A DNA stretch of 64,000 bases from Camarhynchus parvulus (lineage: Eukaryota > Chordata > Aves > Passeriformes > Thraupidae): assembly GCF_901933205.1 (NCBI RefSeq), contig NC_044573.1, positions 27,463,493 to 27,527,492 of the forward strand, read 5' to 3'. Below, one piece after another: positions 14,001-26,661 of this stretch (position 1 is its first letter; each line of letters starts with the position of its first letter). The notes beneath the pieces were generated by a model. The model was given only the letters and a program-made list of their open reading frames with translations, had not been told where the DNA came from and made no database searches. Position numbers and translations under genes: made by a program.

Positions 14001-14750
14001 GACAACATCTAGCTTTGGGGGCACCACTGCCTATGGCAGCTTGCCCTTGTAACAGAACCTCTCTGTGAGACTGCCCTGTCATCGTTAACTAAAGGGGTAC
14101 ACAGATTGAAGTGATCTCTCCTCAGCCCAAAATGAGAGCTAGCAGAAAAAAATGCAGAGGAAGAAGACAGCAATTCTCTGTTTCCATCCAACAAAAAAGC
14201 AATAAAGCAAGAGATATTCAGTTTTTCAGATAACTTTCTCAAGATCTGATAGGGCTGCCTCCTATGCTGGAATGGTGGTTTGCACTACCTCCTCTTGTTC
14301 TTCCATGCCTTTTCATTACAGCCTAATTCCAGATCTTTCAGGTTTTTCTTCCTTGCTCTCTCCATCTCACATGCTTCCCTTCAGGGTCCCCCAACACCCA
14401 CACAATCCCAGGGAGTTACCTTGACTGACTGCTACCATGCAGGTTACTCCTGCTGGGGGCTATCTCATCTACTTAGGCTGGAAGCTCTCTGGAGCAGAGA
14501 CTGTCACCATTCCATGCCATACAAAGCCTGGCAGAAAGAGCCTTCTTTTGTTCAGTCCTCTGGCACTAATGCAAGAAGCATGATTAGTATCTGTCTACAC
14601 TCATCTACGGGAACACCAGGACTGTATGAGAACAAGAACAGGTTCAGCTTTTGTAACCCTGAAAATGCACAGTTACATCCATGAAATTTCTACCCACCAA
14701 AGACCATGAAACAAATGGAATGCTTAGTAGGAAACAGCAATCTGACTTAC

Positions 14751-14904
14751 TTTGCTCTCTTGGCCATTTCATTGCCATCCCATCTGGGGCTGTATGGGTA
14801 ATTCTTCTGGGCTTGGGAGTACAGCTGGCCACTGTTAGTGAAGTGGTAGACAGACTGAAATGTTAGGGTTGGTTGGTCTCGAGGAAAGTAGAGGGGTAGG
14901 TCAA
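14751..14904 (-). CDS. BABAM2: BABAM2 coding exon, about residues 312-363 (penultimate coding exon)
   Basis: Seen: the reverse-strand acceptor is TTTGAATTGCAG (AG at 14906-14905) and the donor is a consensus GTAAGT at 14750-14745. The 154-bp exon starts with TT, which completes isoleucine. It reads [15 protein letters not shown], then [15 protein letters not shown], then [13 protein letters not shown], and ends NEMAKRA followed by two bases (AA) of a lysine codon. Known: this is the conserved C-terminal segment of BABAM2, normally followed by about 20 more residues in a last coding exon. I searched 1-14700 by eye for the reverse complement of that tail and did not find it. Odd: Y replaces the second F I recall in the human DLPLFFPRD motif, a mild change. 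Short frames on both strands at this site are shadows of the exon. Confidence 0.97.
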
Positions 14905-17727
14905 CTGCAATTCAAAAGGAAAAAAAGAGTTATAAAAATATGCTAATGTATTTTTTCCTTTTTGCTTAGTGGGAATATATCAGACCATTCTATTAGTTTA
15001 AAGGCGTCAGAAAAGGAGAAACTGATGGTTAGTTCTAGAACATCCTTCTGCATTTCTTATAAGTAATGATTCCAACCTATTGCAGTATGGGACACTTTGC
15101 TTTACCAAGGCACTTTTGTAAAGTACATGATTTTAAAAAAGTTTAGCTAGTGTATTGCTATGTTAATCATAAAATTTTCACCAGGGTTATTTAGTTATTC
15201 TAAAAAAAGTTACTTTTATAGAGAAATCTTCCCTTTCAAAAATTCACAAAATACATTCTGTTTTGCTTTTCATTAAAAAACCAAATTCATCTTTATCTGC
15301 TTTAACCAATATATTTTAGTGTCCTCATGGACATCAAAAGCATTATCATCCTCATTTTACAGCTGTCCGTCCTAAAGCATCCAAATGAGTTGATATAGAA
15401 TATAGAAAGATTCAGTCATATGAGCTGGAAAAGATTTCAGCTTGCTGTCATTTGCTAGACAAGAAAACACCCACAAAACTAAAAACACACCACAAAGTCA
15501 TTATGACCCAAAATATCCCACTAAAAATAAAAATCAGAACCTCTTAGTTCCCTTTGCTTATCACTGTCTCATGATCAGCTACGTCTGGTGAAAAATAAAA
15601 TAGTCTACAACAGTTAGAAACTGTGTATGTTTTCATGGTCAGAACTAGTTTTTAACTTAACTTTTTCATTGTTAGAATTATAGTTTGTATTTTCTTGGTC
15701 TACTTCTTATTTCAGGAGGCTTCAGAAATCTGTAGCTAAACTGAGTTATGACAACAGACTTGAATTAGTAATATTAAATGTCTAATCTAACACCCAAATT
15801 AACAGAAGAATGATAATTTCTTTTAAAGGGGTAGGCTTCCTTTATAAAGCACCTAAACCCATACTTTTTGATATTTTCCAAATGACATTTTAAAAATTCT
15901 GTACAGTGAAAGAACACTGCAATGGAATTGTATTTTAAATATTTCCAGAGATTCCAGCACCTCCTGTGAAATCTCTGCTAAAACACTGAGGAATCAGTGT
16001 AACACACGTTTTATTTTCCAAATTCCATGCTATCATCCTGCTAGTTCCTTCATTTTTCAGTTTATCTAATCACACCTAAATACTCAGATGTGCATCAGCT
16101 ACGCCCTATCTCTTTGCTCTAAAGGACCCTCCGAGCTCTAGGAGTAGAAGCATTTACAGCCATGAAGAACACTAAATCAAATGTACTATAGCAGCCACAG
16201 TCCCAAAATACAACAAATGCTCCTGTGGAGGACAGTGCTGGCTCAGTTCATGACCCAGTGTCTGAGCCACACGTGACAACTCCCGGAGCCCGGGTGACTC
16301 AGCCCACACAGCAGCTCCCAGCAGATATTTAAGCAGTAATGACATGGGCAGAGTTCTGCTAATTTGAGGGCAGATCATTGCTTTAACAAAGGTTAGATGC
16401 AAAGATTGCTCTGTCGAATTCCTCTTTATAACGTGATTACTAAATAACAACCCTGAAAACCACTGGTGTGACCTGGCCATTTATCAGCAAGCACGCTGTC
16501 TCCTCCCCTCACAAATGATGTGTGCACCTTGGTCTCTGAAGGACTCCACCATGGAAAAGCATAAAGAATCAAGAAGATTGATTCTCTATTTTAATCTTAT
16601 AAATATAATACTTCAGCTCTGAGTGCTTAAACTGTTTCTCTAGTGTATCTTTTTCATTCTTAAGTACCAACTCCTTAAGAGAAACCAAGTTTGTATACTT
16701 TTATATTTTATCACTTATTTTATTTGTGTGAGAGGAATAACAAACTTTAGCAAAGCATTCAAATAATAATTTAGTCCTTATACTCGACTTTCTAGCTGAG
16801 AATTTCTACCTTCCATTAACTTCCCCTTTAAAATTGCCATCTACATAACACACACAATCAGCAATAGTTTTTTTCCCCTGTAACTACAACTAAAGGTGGG
16901 CTCTCAGGGCAAAGTACCTAGTGCTAGAAATGCTGTTTAAAATGGATAATCAAGGCAGTGCTCTCACTACAGGGACACCTGCATTTGTTATGACAAGGTA
17001 CCACCAAAATATATTCTATTAACCAAAATCTGTATAGGAATTTCAGGAATTACATTATAAACTGATCACATAAATCAGATAATCAAACTAGATTCAAAAC
17101 TGTGCATCCCACATCTGGACAGCAGCAGCATTACCCTGAACTGCAAGTAGAGTTTTGAAAAATTTAAACTGCTTTTGATTTATAATAATACCCTTCATGT
17201 GAAATTGCCAAACTTCCAGTTTTCTAACCCAAGTGTTTCCTTAATACAAGGTGTGGATGAGTCCAGACCAAGTAAAAAAACCTGTCCCTAATTCTGGAAC
17301 ACAACCACACCTAAAAGGCCAGTAAACAGGAAATAGCCTTGAGTTTAAAGTGTTATACATATCTCAAGGTAGCCAGCTATTATTTCAGCAATAGGAAAGG
17401 AAGGCAAGAACTTGCTTCCGTCCCAGTGGAGGCCTGTGCATTGACACTGTTAGTGCACGGAATGAAAAAAATAAGCAAATACCACTGGCAATTAATGCTG
17501 GCAAAGTGTGTTGGACATGAAAGGTCAAATTCTGCTCATAATCACATATGGCTTGCTAAAGAAAATATTTCTTTTTACCTGGTTGTGTGTAGGCAGTCTG
17601 ACTCTCAATCTGTACTTAATACAAAATGAGGTCTGCCTTCATGCAATATCTAATGACAAAGATGTTACTGTAATTACATGCAAGACAACCATTCACACTT
17701 TGCCATGAAAAATGCATCACAGTTAAG

Positions 17728-17762
17728 AACAACACATCAGTTTATAAACAACACATCAGTTT
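17728..17762. repeat. Two-copy tandem duplication, 19-bp period
   Basis: AACAACACATCAGTTT is present at 17728-17743 and again at 17747-17762. It is probably a replication-slippage duplication. Confidence 0.85.
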
Positions 17763-20700
17763 TGTAAATTAACACCTGAACTAGGCAAACTGTAAAAGCC
17801 TGTGCTGGTTTGGCATGCTAGTTACCTAAGAACTACAAAAACGTATTCATGTTGAATACAAGTACTATTCCCAAATAACAGCTGACTCACAAAGTACCCT
17901 GGTGATATGTCTGCAGAAAATAAGCAGATGACTCATGTCTGTAAATTCCTGAAAGTACCAATAGACCCCTTGCTTAGTCATCTTTTGCTTGGATGCTGGG
18001 TTCACGAGCTCTGTAAACTATAATGAGAGATCTAGCTCTTAGTAGGACTCTCTCTCCCTTTTTTCCTCCCTTCTAAACAGTGCAAATTATCTCCCTAAAA
18101 ATAACTTCATCTGCGTAAGTGAGTCATTTCAACTAGCAAGCTTATACAAGTCATGCAGTTAAGCAGTAATATTTGGTTATGAAGGTAAAAATGCTGCTGT
18201 CAAACTCAAGATCTAAAATGAAAATTATGTCAGAGGAAGTCCCATTTATCCCTTCTCTCGCAGAAATAGAAACATTTCCTTTGGAAAATTTAAACAATTA
18301 GCTCACTCAGGAAAGTAAAGCTTTCTAATTTAGTTCCATGCTCAAAGTAATTTAAATCTGATGATTTCTTACTTTGGCTCTCCTAAGCATCATACTGTTA
18401 ATGTAAGAGGAACTTAAAGAAGCAGACTGGAGAAGGAATCCAGTAAAACATTGCTTTCTCCTACATTACAATTTACAGATCATTCTTTAAAAGTCAAATT
18501 TTAGACAGCCATAGAGTGGGGAAAATAATCTCTTTATGCAAGCACTACATGAGCAGAACTTGGAGGGCTGTTTATGGGTAATTAAGCATTGAGTAAATTC
18601 TTCACTGATTGAACCCTAATTTTCCCACACAGTTCATAAGAAAGCAAAAGAAAAAGGACTTGCTTGTTGAGAATGAGTCACGTTGTAAAGAAACTTAATT
18701 ACAGTTTATAAATAGTTGAAGTTGCTCTCTTTTTCAAACATAAGAAACTATCTAGAAGTAACACACAAATTTGCTTCTTTTGACTTAGTATTTAATGCGT
18801 CGATATATTAAAAACATAGCCACCTTAAAGCCAAAATCTTGGTTTATTAATAACTAACAAACTGGGCAATGCATCTGTATGGTTGAATTGTTTTCTTTAA
18901 AAACAGCAATCTGAAGCCTGGAACAGGTTACCTAGTTTGTTAAGCTTATGTCAACAACTACAGAGTTGATTCTGACTATCCTGTAACTTTAAAATAGTAT
19001 CTTCAGCATCTAATTTTATGACTTGTTCAACAGGATATGAAATATGGAAGGAATGTCTCAGAAAAAGCATGTACCAGTGCTGCTACAGGTTTTCTGAAGG
19101 AAAAATCCTCAGAAGAAAAGGGCAGCTTTACCAAAGTGCCCTCTTTTCCACCTTTAAGCACTGAAGAAAAGAGATGGGAAAACAAAACAATGCTTGAAAC
19201 GCTTGGTGACCATTAATATATTTCAAAGCACTCAGTAACATTTAAAAAAATTTCCATATACTGTTCCCCCGTTCTAGGGAAAAGGTTTATCTATCCTTCA
19301 TGTGGCACTGGATAAATCCAGATAATTGTTTTCACAAAAGCCAACATTTACTCACTGGATACATCACTTAAATCCTTGGATGCTGCCATACTGGTTATCT
19401 TACTAACCTTTGGGATGCTTGATTCTGCAGCAGTTTATTGCATCTGAAATTTGTTTTGCACTCACGAACACTGAGTGATCTGGATATTTTATTGTTGAGA
19501 TTTCTACTTTGACAAGATTTTATGGCCTGCACAACCTTAGTTCAATCCGTACTTGCTTTATGGAGCTGCCTTCAAACAGAAGATAACACATTGTGGTTTC
19601 CAGTTCTAAACAGTTCTAGGCTGCACCGAGCCGGCCAAAGGAGACACTGTTCTGGCTTCCCCCCTCTGCATTTATTTACTGCACAACACTGAAATCTTGC
19701 TCCAATTATATGTGTTCATTTCTGCATGAGCTTTTCAATGTGATGGTTCTAATCATCATAAGAATGATGTTAAATATTTAAAAAACAGTTTCACAGCACA
19801 TTCATGAATTGAGAGGTTCTTTAGGGATTCCAGATCAGGAATGAAGGAACAAGGAAAGAACAGTCAACCTGCCTGCTGATGCTAAGTACCAGCCTGTGGG
19901 ATGCAATTCTTCTGAGACTTACTAGTAGAAAATACTTTATACAGCCAAACACAAGTCCTTCCAATGCTGACTGCCATAGTACATACTTCAGAATCCACAA
20001 TTACTGGACATGTGAGAGGTTTTGTTACAATTATTTCACCAGAAAACCAAGAAGGATATGCCAAACTCAAATCTCCAGAGAACACTGAAGATTCTTAGCC
20101 TGACACTAGCTGTTCTCTTCCCAAACTTCCCTGACTCACTCCTTACTTATCATCCAGCTTTGGCAAGAGACTGCCTCTACACTCAAGTACTTCTGATGAA
20201 GTAAGTAATGGAAACAGGAAACACATATTCCAAGCTCCAGAACTGCATTTCTGTCTCTTATTAGTACATATTCATCATCTTTCTGCCTGTTCTTTTTTTG
20301 GTTCACTGAATTTCACATTCTCTCTGCCTTACTTGCAATTGAGCTCACACTGCCGGGAAAAACAGTGGATTTGAATGCATGGCCTCAAACTGAAAAGCTC
20401 CTTGAACTCAGAGTTCTGCAGTTTTCCTGTGATGATGCGGATGAGAGACACATGTGAATTTTCAGTGCAACTCCATGGCAATACATATACCATATCACTT
20501 ACACATCTCTCAAGCCCTGTTTTAAAAGAAAATTTGTACTATATTTTTTGACATGACCTCCCCTATGAGACAGGTGATTCAGACAGCCCATACAATGGGT
20601 GAAAAATCTTTACCTAACTTCAAGGAAAAAGAGCTTTCTTCAGTTTTTAGATAAAAATTGCAGTGCAGAAGGCCTTTCAGGATTCATATTGATCATAGTT

Positions 20701-23089
20701 CCTATGGAGAAGGTCTAAATAGATTTAGCCACAAGCATTCTGGGGGCTGTAGTGTCTAGCACAAAGCTCCTCAGGGCAGATTTCAGGCTGCTTTCCCTAG
20801 TGAATCTTTCCTGGACTCGCGTGTGCTGAAGGTCTTTGGCCTACATTCTACTGGCAAAAAATGAACGGGGAAACTTGGCTTAAAATACACAAAAATTACT
20901 GAATGCCACAGCTATCCTGCTTTGGTGTGTGATGATTTATTCTTGCAGGAATGAGAAAGCAAGGATGACAAATAACATATCAATGGCATTAGTGTGGGAC
21001 TTTAGGTTAACAGAGCGCAGTCACAGGAATTTGAATTTGTTAAATATTATTAGGGCTGACATCTCTTCTGGAGAAAATGAGTTTTTTTTGCAGGAAGATG
21101 CTATTTTGAAATCAACATTTCAAAATTTCAAATCTGAAAGGGAAAGCTGTTTACGGAATTTTAGCTGAGACACTTATGGCATTCTGGGTGTGCTGGTAAT
21201 CACAGCTGGTTTTGAAATAATTAGGTCTGCCCTTGCTACGGGAAATATCCACTCCATTGGCAAAGTCAACACTTGTATAGTTAATGAGTAAGATGACTTA
21301 TGTACGAAATACTTTCAAATAAATACTACAGAAATACAAGTAAATACTCCAAAAAAAGAGGAACAACTTTTTTATTAACAGAATATAAAATACTAAACAA
21401 TAAAAGACAAACCACTGTAGGCAAAATGGAAACAATGAATTGTGATGGATTAAACTATTCTGACACATTGCAGAGTAGATCTGTTTAATTAGCTTTCTTT
21501 GTTTTGGTTTGTTAGTTGGTTTTGTCTGTTTGGGTCTCTTTAAATAAAATGTAACTCATTTTTATTTATGGAGGAGGACTGCACGACATTTCTGTATTCA
21601 CCTTGGGGTTCTCCTTCCACTGATAGTGGGAACTATAATACAATCTAGGCACCAGTGGCAACTAGATTTACGATTACAATTGTTTTGATTTTCTTTCAAC
21701 ACAGGCATATTATATGCCTTTATTATAACCTGCAACTTTTTTTAAGTACTCCATCCTTCATATAAACCAGCATTTTCAAAAAAAGTGATAAAAATATTTT
21801 GTATGACTGAAGTTACAGTCACGTGCTGCACACAGAGTATCTAACTATTGGTTTAATTTTACAGAGGAACTAAGTAACAGATCAAATCAAGATATTCTTC
21901 AAGCAGTTTCCAGCTATGTGGTCCAAGACCATGCTATAGAGCTATAACATAATCTGAAAACAGCTTCATAACATCTTCTTGCTTTTTGAGTGTCATTGCC
22001 CACCCCACCTATGTCATACTTTTATTGGATTTCTCTTACTGGAAAGCAAGACTGGACTACCTCCTGTGGAATACCTCACAATCCTATATTGATCCAAAAG
22101 AAATGGCATAATGGCCTTACAGGTCTTTTCCTTCTCTAATTTCTGTAATCATATCTATCTTAATTAAGAAAAAGGCTTCTTATTACCAGTTTCAGCTACT
22201 TACTTGTACTTCGTTTTATTTTTACTTCAAATTCTCAAAGATCTTCATTCCCTCCTCCTTCCGTTTTTATTTCCTTTTATTGTTTCTGCTGTTACAGTTT
22301 CTATAGTAACTTCTGGAAGTGCTGATGAGATTGGTGTGACTAAAAGCTGTCTCTTCTCCATCTGAATTGTTTGAAGCTTGAAACTTAAATACAGTTGCAG
22401 TTGTTATGGGTGTAAAAAGCAAGACATGCCCTTCCTTGGCACAGGCAGGATCACTGCAAAAAATACTCCTCTGCTTTCTGAGCAGAAATACACTGATAGA
22501 TGCTGAGAAGTTTTATGTTACTTTCCAACTGGACAGGAAGACTTCTAAACCATGTTTTCACCTGAAAAGCAGATGTGCAAAACCATTGTCTTCTCTCACC
22601 AATATTTTATTAAAATTACAAGGCTTGCAAATAAATTGGGTTTTTTTCTGTTTTAAATGCTTCCTGGGATTTGAAAGAAAATTCTTTTACTTCACTCTCA
22701 TCTGTAGTCAGTGTGACATTATCCTGCAGGTCAAGAGGACCCTGTGCTGCCACACCTGCTATCCTGTTCTTCTAACCTTTGCTGCTTGCAGGCTGGCAGC
22801 TTTCAAAACCCGAGCCAGTGTAATCCCATCTGGCCCACACAGCCAACTAAGCCACTCCAGGTATTTTTAACTGCAGTACAGGCCCACTGCATCTTCCCAC
22901 TCCTGAACATCACAATTACCACTTTTACTCTTCAGGCCACCTTACACAGTACTAAAAGCTTATCCCTCTATTGCTTTTTGACCTGAACAGCTGCTTTTTG
23001 GAACACACTTTTATGACATGCTTTTTAGATCACCAGCCATTTCTGGTGCATTTTGTGAATCATCATTTGAGGATGATGCAAGACAAACA

Positions 23090-23515
23090 TCAGGATCACA
23101 CCCCTAAGCTTCAGGGAGCAGACTTCAGGCTGTTCAGGGATCTTGCTCCTCCCATGGAAGACTCCTATGGGATAATGGTCCTGGTGAGAAGATGGGTCCA
23201 TGATTACATTCTCCAAGCTCAAGAACAGAGCAGAAAGGCAAACACTACCAGCAGGAGGCCTACATGGATGAGCAAGGAACTGATAAAACTCAAGCATAGA
23301 AAGGAATCACAGGAGATGTGGACACTCCCTGAGCATGCAGAGACAGGACTGGGAACGTCAGAGCTGACCTAGAATTGAATCTGGCAATGTGAGTTAAGGA
23401 CAGCAAGATGGGCTGCTACAGGAACAGCAAAGTCTGAGTAGGGAAAAGATAGGACTGCTGCTGAATGAGGCAGGGGGAGTGCTGACAAAGAAGACAGAAA
23501 AGCAGCTTAAGCACT
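23090..23515 (+). mobile_element. CR1 LINE, internal ORF2 fragment (endonuclease-RT linker)
   Basis: The translated plus strand resembles the CR1 ORF2 stretch between the endonuclease and reverse transcriptase. It includes GADFRLFRDL, then QAQEQSRKAN, then RRPTWMSKELIKLKHRKES, with positions matching the family order. Downstream, after a frame-disrupting stretch, the DNA GCTGCTGAATGAGGCAGGGG and ACAAAGAAGACAGAAAAG corresponds to the CR1 segment shortly before the RT. The copy has stop codons and deletions and cannot be active. Neither the RT core nor the CR1 3' terminal repeats follow it. Confidence 0.85.
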
Positions 23516-24233
23516 CCCTCCTCCCATTTTGAAATTTATGCATCTTTGTGACCAGTTTCATCTCTAAACTAAGGTGTATTCCTTATTATTCCAAAATGAA
23601 TTATATTTCTATTTCATAAAAGGTATTCAGCACTTGCCTCTGTGTGCTATTGCTGTCACATATAGATTCTTAGAAAAAATTTATTTTGGTGACAAAGTGA
23701 TTGTCATTACATAGAAGGAGGAAAGAGAGGGAAGAGTGATTTAGAAAATGTTTCTTATCTTGATGCAGCTCTTATTTCTAGAAATTTCATATCTCTAATA
23801 ATCCTGTGGTGCTGTGCATCATCCTGTTTCTTTTCTGAAAGCATTACCTGGTATTGAACCCAGGACTCATCCACGAAACCCCTGCTCATCAACTCTTTCT
23901 GGACTAAAAACAAGATATTTGCTTCCTACTTGCTATTATGAGCAATTTTGTACTTGATGTATTTCACACCTTTAAAGCAGTTCTCATCTTAGAGAAAAAC
24001 TATCTGTGAGTTACCAAAGCATGCAGACACAAACCAGACACGGACTAAGAAGAATAAGCACCACAACCTGTACTCAAGTCCTGCCCCAGTCAATTACTTT
24101 TTGTGACCTAATTATTTCTTTTCAAAAACTGAGTGGATAAAATAGGATTATATCCTTTTTCCATGGCGGATACCTTTCGTGAGAATTTTAGTTATCGGTC
24201 ATATACTTCGGGCACATAGTAGTCATACTCTAG

Positions 24234-24251
24234 ATATATATATATATATAA
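24234..24251. repeat. (AT)n microsatellite
   Basis: An uninterrupted AT dinucleotide run of about nine units lies in intron sequence. Confidence 0.9.
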
Positions 24252-26599
24252 ATTAAAAAGAACCAACAGTTCACTTTTCTGAAAAGTGCAATTTTGTAAG
24301 AAGTTATTACAAAACCTTTCAGTCCATTTGTTAAAGTGCTTGTAGTTGCTGGAAGACCGTCAATTAATGTCTGCAGCAATACACTACAGTTTTAAAAGTG
24401 TGGCAAACACACATGTTTCTCAGAAATTAAAAAAGTAATATCCACAGCAAAATGACATTTTAAAATACCTTGCCAGTCCACCCACATCAGGCCATCTATA
24501 AGATTCCTATAAAGCCTAATTAGTATCGCAACTGTTGCTTCCTGTTTGTTGCTGTCCATACCAAGTTTTATGAGCTTTCTGCTGTCCATTCTCCCTTTTT
24601 CTGTAATTACAAATAGGAACCTACAACTAGCTTATTCTGAGTGACATGAAAACAAAATGAACCCAGAGAAACAGAAAAAAAGGAAAAGAAAACCACTTTT
24701 CAGATTCACTTGCATCCATTATGAATACCTATATAAAAAAAAGTCTCATTTGGCTCACATACAAGTAAATAGCCAAGGTGGAATCAAAGGAACAAAATGT
24801 TTAAAGCACTCTTAATGTCAAAAATAAAATTACCAGCTTTCAATAAAAATTTCAAACTAAATCTACTTGGCAGTATCACTTAGAAAAAAAGGAAAAAAAT
24901 ACACCATGGAGAAAAATGATCAGCAAAGCACTCATTAATTTTCCAAATGCTACAATTGAATCCTGTGATTAGCCCCTGCCTAAGCCCATGCCTAGTTTAG
25001 TGCAGAACCGTGTGCCTGTGACTCAGGCTACTTTTCCATCACACTGCCTGTCCACAGCTCTGCAGCGTACCTGCAGTTTTCACTGACTTCAGTAAGCAAG
25101 AGACACCTCACTACACAGGAAATGGCCCAGAGAATGCTTTGCTCTGAGGGACTGGAACAATGTACAAAGTTTTGAAGAAACCTGGTCATTTCAGGGTATA
25201 TTTTGCTGTAGGCAGAACATGCTTTCAGAAACTCTCAAGACAAAATTCAAAGAAATACATGGAACCAACTACAATACTGAGTCAGAGGAGAAGACCATCA
25301 AAAAGAAAGACACTTCTTCCCAAGCATAAGGTCCAAGATTTTCTCTAGCCACTTTTACATCACTGGGGCTTTGTTAATCTACAGTTTCTCATTTAAGAAT
25401 GAAATGACAGTCTTATACAATATTTACAGATTGTTTTGATAAGCATTGAACTTCTCATTCTAGACTCCTGAAACATTTATTTTGTTACGCTTGGCATTTC
25501 TGCTGAACTATCCTGCTTTCCTGACAGGACCAGATATCACCTTGTTATTCACGCAGTCATGTTCTCTTTTTACCTTCTTCAGTTTTCAGAGTCATAAATT
25601 CCCATTTTCATTTAAGGAACAATGAGAAGAATAAAATAACAGCACTATATAAGAAAGTTAAAACACCTCATTAGATAAAAACTCATAGAAACAATCTAAT
25701 GCAAATATTCCACTTAATACTTGGCCTATTTTTTTAGGACACGGTTCAGGCAGACAAGGGTTTTTTTCTCATAAGTTTTCTTGAAAAGACTGACAAACGT
25801 GTGCAGACAGCAATATTCAAACAAGAATGCATCAGAAGCTGGTCTTGGTAACATCCACCAAAAACCCCTGAATCCAGAAGCAGGTGCCTACCCAAAGCCT
25901 GACACTCATAAGGTATAGTCTCCCTTTAGCAAACTAATGCTTTAGGTCCCTTGCTTGCTTGCTTCTCTCTTGTTTCAAAACTTTCTTCTTGCTGGGATGC
26001 TGTCTGTTTCTGATCTATCCTCTACCAGAGACAACCACCTAACTGCACAGACAAGTTAAAGGGTAGACAAAAAGCTACTTATGTTGGCATTCCCATAGCA
26101 AGAAAAATCACCATTTAAACTCAATCTTTTACATGCCCAGCACTTTGGAAATCCTGGGTCAGTGGCATTATCCACACAGAAACTGAAATTCCTTACAGTT
26201 AGCCAAGGTCATTTACAGCAAATGTTCCTAACCAACTTCACTTTGACTGAGATCCCAAACAAACTGGAAATATAAATGCTTTCAGCCTTCAACATTCTCT
26301 ACCCCCTAAAATATTGTTCAGTGAAACAAACCCTTTTTAGTTTAATGTTTGTCCTTTTCAAGACATCTTAAACAGCCACTAACACAAGCAGTGTTTCATT
26401 TGCTACTGCATATTGGTCCAGCTTCTGTCCTGCTCTTTAGTGCTGATAAGCTAAAGATATTGCAAGATAAAAATTAATCTTTGAAAAGCCCAAATACAGG
26501 TTGCTTCAGAGTTCTACTTTTGTGTTTATAACAATAATGCTACTTAAATTCTTAATTATGCACAGATAATGTAACTTGTGTTTTCATCTAATATTGATG

Positions 26600-26661
26600 G
26601 TTATTGCATCAATGGTCAGACTTGATCTTAAAGATCTTTTCCAACACAAATGACACTATAA
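26600..26661 (+). mobile_element. CR1 LINE, very short 3' tail
   Basis: CAATGGTCAGACTTGATCTT followed by AAAGATCTTTTCCAAC and an A/T-rich end matches the last 60 or so bases of avian CR1 (GGTTGGACTCGATGATCTTA, then AAGGTCTTTTCCAACC). The terminal ATTCTATG-type octamers are decayed. It is an extreme 5' truncation. Confidence 0.75.

Larger units (their letters stand above)
1..14750 (-). other. BABAM2: BABAM2 intron, downstream side of the last visible exon (incomplete)
   Basis: At least 14.75 kb of non-coding sequence follows the donor at 14750. It holds a minus-strand CR1 3' fragment (10047-10545), a small tandem duplication (7124-7173), a purine-rich stretch around 7425-7550 and a locally CpG-enriched patch (about 9085-9310). 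No other exon is visible. The final BABAM2 coding exon was looked for and not seen. The known mammalian neighbour beyond this end of the gene is FOSL2, but nothing of it is visible here. The open frames in this stretch have no recognisable protein family, show no splice-site support and often overlap on opposite strands, so I treat them as chance frames. Confidence 0.8.

Noticed and set aside
17809..17835. TGTGCTGGTTTGGCATG, reminiscent of the start of some avian LTRs
   Set aside because: The match does not extend, and no CA end or target duplication was found.
22406..22870. 154-codon plus-strand open frame, the longest in the window
   Set aside because: No recognisable domain, poor codon context, no splice or promoter support, and it overlaps another frame. 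Treated as a chance frame in an intron.
22971..23372. 133-codon plus-strand frame as a gene
   Set aside because: Its second half is CR1 ORF2 linker sequence and the rest is unrelated intron, so it is repeat-derived.
23842..23885. Reverse complement resembles a tRNA T-arm (GGGTTCAATACCAGG)
   Set aside because: The stem pairs only with an 8-base loop and no acceptor, D or anticodon arms could be assembled around it.
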